Shown here one piece after another: positions 41,143 to 53,200 of a stretch of 64,000 bases of DNA. Below the pieces are notes generated by a model that saw only the letters and a program-made list of their open reading frames with translations, was not told the DNA's origin and searched no databases. Origin of the DNA: Pogostemon cablin (Eukaryota; Streptophyta; Magnoliopsida; Lamiales; Lamiaceae). Position 1 is the stretch's first letter. Each line of letters starts with the position of its first letter. The stretch covers positions 27,819,777 through 27,883,776 of the forward strand of contig CM042965.1 of NCBI GenBank assembly GCA_023678885.1, read 5' to 3'. The translations under genes were made by a program, and so were the position numbers.

Positions 41143-41432
41143 AATATCTATCCACTCTTGAATTAAAAATCGTCTACGCCAACGATAAACCCCCATACAA
41201 ATTTTCACCTCAAACCCCCCAAACACACACAAACACGAAACACACTTTTTAGGTTTTCTCTTGTATCATCTCCTACAATGCTCCAGTAAACTATCATATC
41301 TTCCCTCCTCCCTCGGTAAACATCCTTCGGTTTATCAAGTATGGTTCCGCGAGAACCCTTTAATTTGTAGATAATCAAGCATAGTACAAGAATCAATCAG
41401 CTGAAAAAGTTGAATCTCTTGAAACAAGAGTC
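41143..41432 (+). promoter_or_regulatory. Upstream and 5' leader region of the TOC64-III gene
   Basis: About 290 bp between the MITE-like repeat and the start codon. A minimal upstream frame of nine codons (ATG at 41341, stop at 41368-41370) would lie in the leader if transcription starts upstream of it. No TATA box stands out with confidence. The nearby transposons mean the proximal promoter is short or includes repeat sequence. Confidence 0.4.
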
Positions 41433-44400
41433 ATGGCGTCTTCGTCAGCGAACTTGTGGGTTTTACTGGGGCTTGGTATTGCGGGAATATTGCTTATGAC
41501 GAAGAAGATGAAGAGGGTGGTTAAGGCTGATTTTGGAGCGTTTATAGAGCGGTTGCAGCTACTGCCGCCGCCACAGCCTGCCCCTCCTAAAGCTCCTCAT
41601 CCTCTTACTGGTCTCTCTTTCGCGGTCTCTGACGTGTAAGTCTAATTCGATTGACCGTGGCTCTGTTTCGTAATTTTGATTTCTAAATTAATGTTTTACA
41701 CTGGAGTGCCTTTCCAGGGTTCGTAATATTTTGTTTTTGTGTTGCATGTATTTAAATTTAAACGAAGTGGTTTGGTTTGGTTTGTGTTTGTAGGGAATAA
41801 GTGAGTTTGAAATCGAATCCCCCTTTTGAAACGTTACAGTTGTTTATTGATATGGTATTTCAGAAGTAACAACTAATATACAGCCTGAGAATAAACATGA
41901 TTATTTGGAGGGTTTCATAATAGGATTTAGCCTAGGAATGTTGCTTCTTTTGTAATTGAGGATAACATTCGAGGCTTCTCACATAGAATGATGGATGTTT
42001 CTTATCCGTGTTTTGCTTGAATTTATGTGCTCCATTACTCCTATAACTTTAGCCCAAAAGATTTAATTATGATTCTTGATCGTCAGGTTTGACATTGAAG
42101 GATTTGTAACTGGGTTTGGGAATCCGGACTGGTCCAGGACTCATGAGCCTGCTACTCGTACATGTCCTGTTGTGGCAGCCCTTGTTGATGGTGGGGCCAC
42201 ATGTATTGGAAAGACTATTGTGGATGACATGGCATTAGGGTTTGCCCCTTGCCTTATTCTAGCTAAAACTTTTCAAAATCTAGCTCATGCCTACTTTATT
42301 TTTTTTTCATCATTCCTTCTTCTTTAAACAGTGTTACTGGAGAAAACAAGCATTATGATACACCAACTAATCCTGCTGCTCATGAGCGGATACCTGGAGG
42401 AGCTTCCAGTGGTGCTGCTGTTTCTGTGGCTGCTAAACTTGTTGATTTTTCGTTGGGTGAGTTGCCACTTCCTTAAACTGAAAAGTTTATTTGGTTTACT
42501 ATTCAATTATGGATAGGTATATATTCATTGGCCGTATTGTACATTTGTTCATTGTTAAATTGTGCATAGTACTAAATTGTTCCTGTGAATTATCCTGTGT
42601 TAATTATATTAATACTGGGAGTATTGTAAAATTATTATTCCACAGCAAGGGATTCATGACATCTCTGTTTCAAGACAGAAAAGAAGTGGTTGTGTTGGCT
42701 GTTTAATGGACACTATTTAATGAGCTGGTGGTTTCTTATGGACCTTCCAAAGTGTTTGATGATTTAAGACTTTGATGACTCTCAGTCCTTTAGCATATTA
42801 TACTTCCAAGGATGCCTAATTGTCGTACTGTTTCATTTTGTATTGTGCAGTTCACAGGGCTGCTTGCGTGCTCTCTCTCTTATTGGCATATTTAAACCTT
42901 ATGGTGGTTATAAATCTCTTAATATGATTCATTTTCTATGTTATGTTATAAGTATCATTTTCCAGTTATAGAAAGTTGTATTTGTGCTTCCTTGTTTTGA
43001 TCATAAATTTACAAATTTGCATTACATCGGATGTCATAGACTCGGAATCTCCCAAAATTGCAGTTGTTTAAATGAGTAGGGAATGACATAGGATCTGTAG
43101 GTGCATATAGTAGTCAAATACTGATTCATTTGATTCTCCCAAATATATTATTTCTGGAATCTATTAATTGTATGAAAAGCTAGATGTTCTATGCTAATTG
43201 TGAATTGTGAAATATGCTGTCACAAGTGAATGAAAGTCGGAGAACTTGAGTTTTCCTATGATTATGGAGATTTTAGCCAAATGATTTGACCATATTAAAT
43301 AGACTAGGAGATGAGTGAGTAGAAAATATCAACTAATGGATGGCTGGGAATAAATAATCTCCCCCCTGGTTGAACCCACCCTCTAGCTTATTTTAATTTG
43401 CGTCATTGTGTGATAGTTATAATTATCTTCAGATGATTTACTGTGTGAAATTTCAGCTTATTCATCTTGATTGTTCAATGTGTTGGTGTTTAAATTTGGT
43501 CAACGAACTCATACCATGCTTTAATTTTATTCCTCATTCATCATTTAAAGACTAAGTTCCGAAGGAAACCTATTGAGCTTAAGTATGTCTGCATCGAGGT
43601 TATATTAATAATCAAAATATACCAGATAGAGGTCAAGTTTTACTTATTTTTTTTCCTCATCAGTAATGTAATTTTTGGAATAAAACTGACAATTCCTAGA
43701 TTTGTTTTTATAAAAATTCTTAGACTAGACTCCCACTTGACATGGTTGTTACTCCTAGGTAATTTACACAGATCGGATTTGTTGTATGACAAGTTGATGT
43801 TGGTTTTTATATTTTTTTCCCTGAACCTTACCAAATTTGCCAACAATTGAATAGAAATTTCTATGTAATTTGTGTTGAATATATCAATGAGTTCATGTAA
43901 TTCATCCTTTGTTTTGTCAAAGTCCCAGACTTTATCCATAACTTATCAGGAACTAAGATCTCTTAGTGATGTTTAATCAATATTTTCTATCGATCACTTT
44001 TATAAAACCTTGGTTGGACTTTATCATTGCCTACAGAAATTTCTTCTGATCATGTTGTCAATCTCAGGATGACTTGAAAGTTTTGGTATGCTAGTTTTTT
44101 TAAGCAATTTAGCAATGCCTGTTTTGTTGGGAACTGTACTTATGCAATCCTTTATGTGAATTATGAATGATGAGTAATATCCTGGAGAGTTTTTTGTTAG
44201 AGGGTTGACTCTTTACCTCCACTTGTTTTGGGATTTACTGCTTTATTGAGATTTGGTTTTCTTAACCTAGGGGATCTGGAAATTCTATGAATAGTGATAT
44301 TATGTGTTTGCTTAAGGATTTTCCATAGGGAGAGATTAAACTCTATGTTGAACCAAGGTGTACCAGGGTGGTGAATTGTGATGTTGTGATATTATATTGT

Positions 44401-47232
44401 TGTTGAATGTAATAGTAATGATTGTAAGATTGTGAGTGCCTTAGTGGGTAATAATATTGTGTATGGGTATTTTATAGGGATGGATGTATTGAGTTCTTTG
44501 AAAACTAAATTTGAAAACCCTGGATTATGGAATTAGAACTATCATTTTTCCGAATCCAAATTCTTAATAGTTACCTAATTTTTTTTATCTAATCTTCATG
44601 TCTTGTTTTCAATCTTGTAATGTTATTCCTTTGAGAACGACATGCATTTTTAACTTGAAAATATGACTGGCAGGCATAGATACTGATGGTGGTGTGAGAT
44701 TGCCTGCTGGATATTGTGGCATACTTGGGTTTCGGCCATCTCATGGGACTGTCTCTCTTTCTGGGCTAATTCCTGTTTCTGGTTTTCTTGACACAGTCGG
44801 TATGTAAACCAGTATATATGCAGATGTAGTACAAGGGCTTCTCTATTTGGAATGTTTGTATTCTTCTATATGTTGTATTTCCTCTGAAATAGATGTTCTA
44901 AACATTCTCTTTTGCTTAGGCAATTGTTTATGTTGGATATAATGGGTTTCTTATTCTGGTTTTCCAAATAAAATTGGATATCCTAAGAATAGAGATAGTG
45001 CAGATGAGGGACAGACTTCACTTTAAGTCAAATCAATGTGTAATAGGAATGGTGTTGTAATATCTATTGTTGTTGGGGGTGTAATTGTAATTATTGTAAG
45101 ATGGTGAGTGAGAGTAATAATTAGGTTAATAGGTAATTGTAGGGATTGATGTATTGGGTTTTTGAGAATTTCAGAATCTCGAATCTGAATGGTCTTTGGA
45201 TTCTGGAATCTCAATTCGGTTTCTGAAAACCCAAAACAAACATCCCACAACATTGTTATGACTTTTTTGGACCGGTATAAAAATTTTAATGACACTTTTT
45301 GTTGAATTTTTTTTTTTTTTACATTGGGGAGTTCGGAGGCTTACGTATAGAATGTCAGACTGCAGTCTGCCCTATATACTCTACCACATCAATTAAAACT
45401 GACAAATATGAAATGAAGATGTTTGTGAAAACTCATTTCTGCCCATTGAATCATATTATTGGCTTGCATATAATGGTATACATATTTTTCCTCATTATAT
45501 TGGATACACAGTTCTGGTTTTATATTATTTTGCCATACAGAGAATTTCTTATATATGGGTTGGCAATAATTTTTTTACATTTATTAATGTCAATGCTGTA
45601 AAGTATTTACCAATAGCAGCCTGAAGAGTTTAGGACCTGACGAGAAACATTATGTTTACTTTCTGAGCATTAGCGTTCATCTTATGTACGTAACATGAAA
45701 GACATTGCTGAGCCTCTAAATGTCTCAAAATATATTTTTTCCAATATATAAATTGCAGGATGGTTTGCGAAGGATCCCACTGTACTTCGTCGTGTTGGTC
45801 ATGTGCTGTTGCAGGTTCCATATGCTTCGCAACGCAATCCAAGGAGTATTGTGATTGCCGATGACTGTTTCCAGATGTCTAAGGCTCCTGCAGACCGCCT
45901 GACTCAGGCGTTGATAAAATCTGTTGAGAAGCTTTACGGAAGTATGTTTCTTTCCTCTTAACATTGAATGTAAAATTTTCGTTTTGATTACTGATATACT
46001 TCAGTACTTCAGTTTTTGTTTATAATCGTGTACCGCTTATTTTTCAGGACAAGTTTTGAGGCATGAAAATCTAGGAGATTATATAAAATTGAAGGTCCCA
46101 AGCTTAAACACATTCAATGTTATTCAACCAAATGGCGAGGGAAAATCTCCCATAAGATTACTAGCAAATGTCATGCAGATGCTTAAGAGGTGAGGGACAC
46201 TGAGTAAATAGTTGCCTTGGGTTAATGCGGTTTATTTTTGTAATAATAATTATTATTACCTTCTTTTGAGAATAAAATTCTAGGTTAACCTTTATTTTGT
46301 GCAGGTCTTCTTCTTATTTCTATTAATCTGTTTCCATTTTAATTTAAGTATATTTCCATTATATTTTTTGAGCAATATAGAAATTGGAGTTAACTATATG
46401 TATCCTGTGTGTTCCTATGGCATTTAAAGCTGAATTGGTGCTCCATTCTGATATCCACTTGCGGAATGTCTTGATTGATGCAACCTTGGATACATAATTA
46501 GCTTGCAAGGGAAGTGGGTGCAATGTGTGGCTGTTGATGGTTTGGGATATAAGTGCTTATTTGGCAGCCTGATCTTGGTACTCCGCTAATGTCCATACAA
46601 AATCTATAGATAGCGCTTCCACTTTCTACAGCCTCTAAGATCTTCCACCCAAAACAGCTTCTTGTTATATGTCCTTGGAATGATAGTGACCTAGATGATT
46701 AGATTGATTTTTGTATAATGCTAAATTAAGTGCGTACAAGCCATGGAGTGAGCTGATGAGAAGGCATTAGTGAATTTTCAAAATTAAGGGAGCTGGTGAG
46801 TTGGGTGACAAATGTGATGAGAAAGGGGACATGAAGACAAACAGATTAGGTAATAAAAGAATTGGGTTTTTATTATTAAAGCAGTTAAAATTGTTTCAAA
46901 CATACTGATTTTGGGGTTTAAATTGGATAAAAAGTGCTAAAAGAGCTAACAAGAGCATGCGCCAGTGAAACCCAATATTTTTTCCTTTTAATTACCAAAC
47001 AATCTGAGTTGTCCTTATGAATTTATGGATATGGAGGTACCATATCTTTGTGTAGGTTTCCTGTGAGTCCTACTGCTCTCATCATTTCTTCTCTGCTTTA
47101 TGCAACTAATTTGTGTTTCTTTATGATTTTAATTATATAAATTTGAGAGAAAAATCTTTTTGACTTTCTTCTCTGCGCCATGTTTGTGTTTGTTGTTAAT
47201 ATAAATTCACGATAGATGATATCAGCGACGTG

Positions 47233-47294
<62 letters not shown>

Positions 47295-50200
47295 ACACTT
47301 CAGGGCCACAATTAAAACAGTCCCATGGGGTATTGCCATTGGGTCCTTCATAATGTACTTTGTTGTTTACATGCAGCCACGAGTTTAGACAAAATCATGA
47401 TGAATGGATCAACTCGGTAAAGCCTACTCTGGATCCTGTTATCTCAGCACAAAAACCAGAAGTGTTACATTTGACTGACACAGACATAGAAAAATGTCAA
47501 ACAATCAGGAGTGAATTGCGGTTAGCTATAAATTCCCTTTTAAAGGTATCGTTTTATGATCGACTGTTTTGATATGTTTGGTGGTTTTGTGTTTAATTAC
47601 CTATTTCCAACTTGTGCATTGAAAATTATCCATGTTTCTTCCTTATTATACAATGCTTAATGTTAATGTTTGAACCAATCTCCTGAAGATGTTGATAGTA
47701 CAACTAGAGCAGATTACAGCCTAATTTTTTTTTTCCAAAAGTATTTCACTTATTAGGCTATCAAACTTTTATCTGCATGAATTTTATGTCTCACTGCCCT
47801 ATCCTGTTAGTGCACCTTCGCTTATAATGTTGTGTTTCGGGTGTTTCTGATTCCTATTTATGGTACCATTAGAACGGATTGTAAACCAATTTTTTTATTG
47901 TTGGGCGCGGAGATTAAGAAAATCTACTTTTTGGTGAAATTATGTAAGAAAATGGAGGGGCATTTTTGGTGTTTTATTAGAATAAAGTGTATGATAGATG
48001 ACTTTGATTAAATAGTGTGTAAAAAGTGACATTTTTGTGGTATTGTGATGGTGTTAAAGGGACTCTTATAGGTAATTAATCTTTAGAATACTTACCTATG
48101 GACCACTCCGGTATATGTATAATAGGTCTCCTTCGCCACAACATGAGTGGCTTGGCCCTTTGCCGGCCTATCGTATCGGCTAGGCTTCGTCCTAGAAGCT
48201 ACTGCTTCAGCCTCTAATGGCATGAGCGATAGCTCATGACTGGTATGTGGATCTCTCTATGTTTGGTCAGCCTTCGTTAAGCTCTGCCAGAAGCGACCAG
48301 TCGTTTCCCGAATGCCTCATTACTTAGTTTAGTAGAGTCTAGTTTGTTTGTGCCGCCAGCATATGGTACTAGGAGAGTAAAAAGCTTGCTTGCATTCTTA
48401 GAAGGTTCTGTGCCCTTCCTGCCTGCTAAGATTTATGTGAATGATCGTGACAGCTCTTCAAATACTATTATGCGGTCTGATTAGATATGTCACTGAAATA
48501 AATCCGTCCTCTCTCTGTTGCAATGTTTGAATCTGATTTGATGTTGGCACATGTTCTTATTGCAGCCACTGTTATTATATTGTAGTTCTGATCCCTTTAT
48601 AAAAGAAGTGATCCATACTCTTTGATGCACTTGCCATTGTTCTTACTCATCATTGTTATGCAAAGTATTTCTGCTGTTAGGACAATGACCTGAGGTTCTA
48701 TCTAGTCAATACTGTTTCCTGTTATTGGGCATCATATGATACTTTCACATCTTCAGTTAGTGCCACTATTCCCCTTATGCTTGTTACTGGAAAACATGTT
48801 TGCAGGATGATGGAATATTAGTTATTCCTACTTGTGATCTTCCTTCAAAACTTGATGCCAAGGAGATTTTTTCAGAGGAATACCTGATTCAAGCATCTAC
48901 CCTGTCAAGTTTGGCTAGTATGTCAGGCTGTTGCCAGGTTACAGTTCTGATCTTTTTCGATATACATATGCCAGCTTGATATTGCATATCATCTCTTGAC
49001 ATTCTGGTTTTCTGTTGTTGTAGGTTGCAGTGCCAGTTGGAGTCCAAGATAAGTGCCCGGTTTCATTGTCACTTCTTGCAAGGAATGGAGGTGATAGATT
49101 TCTGCTGGACACCCTGCAGACCATATATGCATCTTTACGGGAACAGGTTGATACAACTGCAAGGCCTAAGTCATCTAGTAAAGCCATAACAAATGAAGCT
49201 TCGGCTGATATAGCAAAAGAAAAGGTAAAATCCCTAATAAGCAAGTCTGTCTATTTACAAGTTATCTATGATTATGAGCATAGTTATTAAAGGCGCGCCT
49301 CGGCCAAGGCCATAGCTGTGTATCTTGAAATCATGTGTCACTGTCAAGGTGCGCGCCTTTTTGTCCCTCGGCAGGCGCGCCTTGAGATTCTGGCCATTTA
49401 TGCTATTTTTTAAGGTTTATGATGATTGAAATAACAATTTTATCTGTTGAATAACAACTTTTACATTGAGTAGCAACTTCTCCTAGGCATAAAATTATAC
49501 TCCCAATTTTTTTCTCAAAATATAAATTAGGGATTTAGTTAGGGTTTGAGAGATATACATACACCTCCACAACATCAAACATCTGTTGCTGTTGCAACCA
49601 TCAGCCACTGGCCTCCGGTCGGCCACCCACCACCGGCCATCCGTCTGCCACCGGTCGTCCACCAGCCGCCACCGATCAGTTATTCTTAATCTTGATATTT
49701 TTTTCCTTCTTTTTTCAACATCTTTAAGTTCTATTGATAATAGTTATTCGAAGAAGTAGAATAATTTAATCTGGAAGAAGAACAATGTGATGATGAAGAT
49801 GAGGACTTTGATGTTGATGAAGGAGATAATAATTAGATTATTTTTGATGCTAGTATCTTGGTGATTGACTTGTCTTACTTCAATTATGATGAACTTTCAT
49901 ACATGCGTTGTTTAATTTTAACGTAAATGGCTTAATGAATGTGTCATATTTGTGTCAATTGTTATATTGTGCCTTTTTAACTTAATATATTAGGTAATTA
50001 TACTGTATTTATGTTAAAATTCTATATTACATTTTTATATTCAAGGCGCCTCAGGCACCAATATGCCTAGGTGCGCCAATATGCCTAGGTGCGCCTTGCG
50101 CCTTTAATAACTATGATTATAAGCTGTAATTTACCCATGCATTATTGTGTAACGAGATTATGAAATTTTCATAACTGGCCTTCCCAAAGTTTGAGAAGGT

Positions 50201-53200
50201 TCTACTTTTGCATTTGTATCCCCAGTGGACTTTTTAGGTCAAATCAATTAGTTCCTGTCATTGACTCTGCTACGGATCTTGTGTGCCAACATTGCTGGAA
50301 GAATGGAGATGGGTACCGCAGTGTGGGCTGCCAATTTGCTGCTTAATTATATTTTGTAATGAATGTTTTATTTAATAGACTCCAGTTTTATCGCATGATG
50401 GTTATGGGCTTATTTACACTATTTAATTACATGAGTTCTGGAGAATTAGGGCTGGGACATATTTGGATAATTGGATTGGGCTGCCTCGGTTGATGGGAAC
50501 CGGATTCAGCGTTTGTTGTGTTTCCATTGACTGTCCTCATTATCATTAATCTGAATTTTTAGACTGTACTGGATGTTTTTAAACGAGCGCTAGGAAGTGT
50601 AGTCTAATCTTTCTATTTTGAGAAAAGAGGCATGATTGATCATTACATGGTCCTTTAGTCTGACCTATCTATGTAAAACGTGGGAATTCTCGTTTCTAGA
50701 AATACCAAATGACGTGCTGCATTTTTTCATGCCCATCATATGCTGGTGCGATGCAGTCCTGTCATTCTTGCTTCATTAAATCCCCTTTCATATCGTGATC
50801 TTGTGGACTGATGGGTGTATTTAATCCTCTTCCAGTCCTACTAATTTTTTAGGTTGGCAAAGAAATGATATTATAGTTCGTTTATTCATTCAAGCTACTT
50901 GTAATCTTGTCGATGTTCTCAAATATTTAGGGCAATCAAGCATTCAAAGATAAACAGTGGCAAAGGGCTATTGGATTTTATTCTGAAGCCATCAAGCTCA
51001 GTGGTAGTAACGCGACATATTACAGTAACAGAGCTGCAGCTTATTTGGAGATCGGGAGGTTGTTGAATTGAGAATATTTTTTTAATTTAGTTCACCTGCT
51101 TGGGCATCTATGATCTGTGTTATTTCTTGGCAGTTTCATCCAAGCTGAAGCGGATTGTACCCAGGCCATAGATCTTGATAAAAAGGTTTTCATCTGTCTC
51201 TCAACTTCTAATCCCTGTATAAATGTTTGCCCTTTTTTAGATCGTTATTTTATTTATTTAGTAATTAATTTATGCAAAGTCATATGAAGCTTTAGTTCTT
51301 AGTTTCCAAGCTTTAATTAATATGATTTGACATCTAAATGCATCAAATGCCTTGTAATTTCTCTGTCTTTCTTTCCTTCTAAATTGGAAAAAGAGAGGTA
51401 CTAGTATCTTCTTGTGATGTAATTGTCTTTGGTGTTGGTTGTGCATGCCTTCATTGTTATTAAGATGACTGTTGGATTATTGAGTTTCTCTAATAGTAAA
51501 TCATTTATGAGAATATAATTTATTTTGGGTTGCTTTTCCAAACCTCTGGAGCAACTTTAAAATATGGATAATTACCCTGAATGAAATTTAACAGACATCC
51601 CTAAGGTTTCCATCAAATTGTCACTAAGCTTTGTTGAAGATCTCTAGTGAGCTCTGAGGTTTATTCTCATCATAGAAATCATTTCATATCCTATATGGAT
51701 GGGACTCAAAAGTCTCACAAACTGTTTACTCTTCCAAGTCAGACTACAGAATTTTAATTCTATGTACGGATCTGTCTATATCTTGAGCTATTGTCCTCTA
51801 CGGACTTGTTTGCTGCATTCTGCTTACTACGTAACCGTTAAATCTTCACAATGAAATGGTGGTAACATCTTTGTGTTGCTAATTGATTTTGAACACAAAG
51901 ACTATGAGGGTCTACTTATATTAATGCCAAAACCCCACCTGCTTATGGAAGTTTCGCCTGCCCATCCTAATCCTGTAGTTTCTGGGTGACAACTAGAATG
52001 ATGAGGTTAAGATTCTCCGTATCTGGTTATCTACCAGAGAAAGGAGGTTGCCCTAGGTTGACTGCCAGAATAAAATTCTGTCACATATGGATCATAAAAT
52101 ACCTAATTCAAAGAGTTTTTCATAATTATATTATGATCAATTTACCTTGATCTTGATAAGCCATGTTCCATTGTGGTCTTGAGTTGTTTCTTTATTTTCT
52201 AGATAGAATAAAGGTTATCAGATAATCATGTACGATTTCTTTAATTGTGTACGTTAGGGTCCATGTATGCATTATTGCATCTAGTTGGAGAAATTCTATT
52301 ACATGATTTTCAGTTATTGCCATCACTAATTATGATTTTACTGGACTTGAATGCTTCTTTAATACAATTTCCTGCTCCTTAATTGTTATTCAAGTTCTTT
52401 TCTACATTGGATGGATAAAGCGGAAGTCTTATACATTTTTGAAATGGTTGCAGAATGTAAAGGCCTATTTGAGGAGGGGAACAGCACGGGAAATGCTGGG
52501 CTACTACAAAGAGGCAATGGAAGGTAAATTCATTTATTTTTAAGTGTCACGTCCCATTTTCAATTTAAAGTAAAAATATTAAAATTGATGGATTTTCAAC
52601 CTTCATTTGTAATTTTAGGCAATTCTAAATTGTCCTGAATTTTCTATTCAACTTTAATATCACTAGGAAAACATCAGGAATTTTATTGAAGGCTAAATAT
52701 AGTGTGCACCCGGGTGCACACGAAGCTTCGTGTGCACCCACGTACAAATATAAGTAAAAACATATACAATTATGAGTAAAAATGTATACAATTTAATTGT
52801 TAATTTTTTTAATAAAAAATTGAGTGTAAAAAAATGTACAATTATTAAAATACATGTATACACTATTGAATAAAAAGTTATACATATATGAATGCTTATT
52901 TTTTTAATGAAAAACTTAGTTGTGAAAAAAGTATACAATTATTACAAAACACGTATACAAAAGAGAATAACATGTATACAAAATAGAATAAAAAGTTATA
53001 CAAATATGGGTGCAAGGGTGCACCTAATATACACACTTTATTGGAATAGAAGAATAAATGAGAGATCCAAACACTAATTCATTTTGAAATTTAAGGAGAT
53101 GGCTTGTCAAATCTTATTTAAACATATAGTGCATGATTTAGAGAGATTAGTATAATGACAACTTTTGTAGTGCATCAATGAAATTTTGAAGAAAAACTAA

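Noticed and set aside
41041..41396. Minus-strand frames upstream of TOC64-III as a divergent gene
   Set aside because: Short, AT-rich, partly within a MITE-like repeat, with no recognisable domain.
47098..47298. Open frame encoding a YIYIYI repeat
   Set aside because: It is translation of an AT microsatellite; the same applies to 59308-59586.
48116..48480. GC-richer segment in intron 7 as a missed exon or RNA gene
   Set aside because: Exons 7 and 8 join in frame without it, and no open frame or tRNA/rRNA-like structure is evident.
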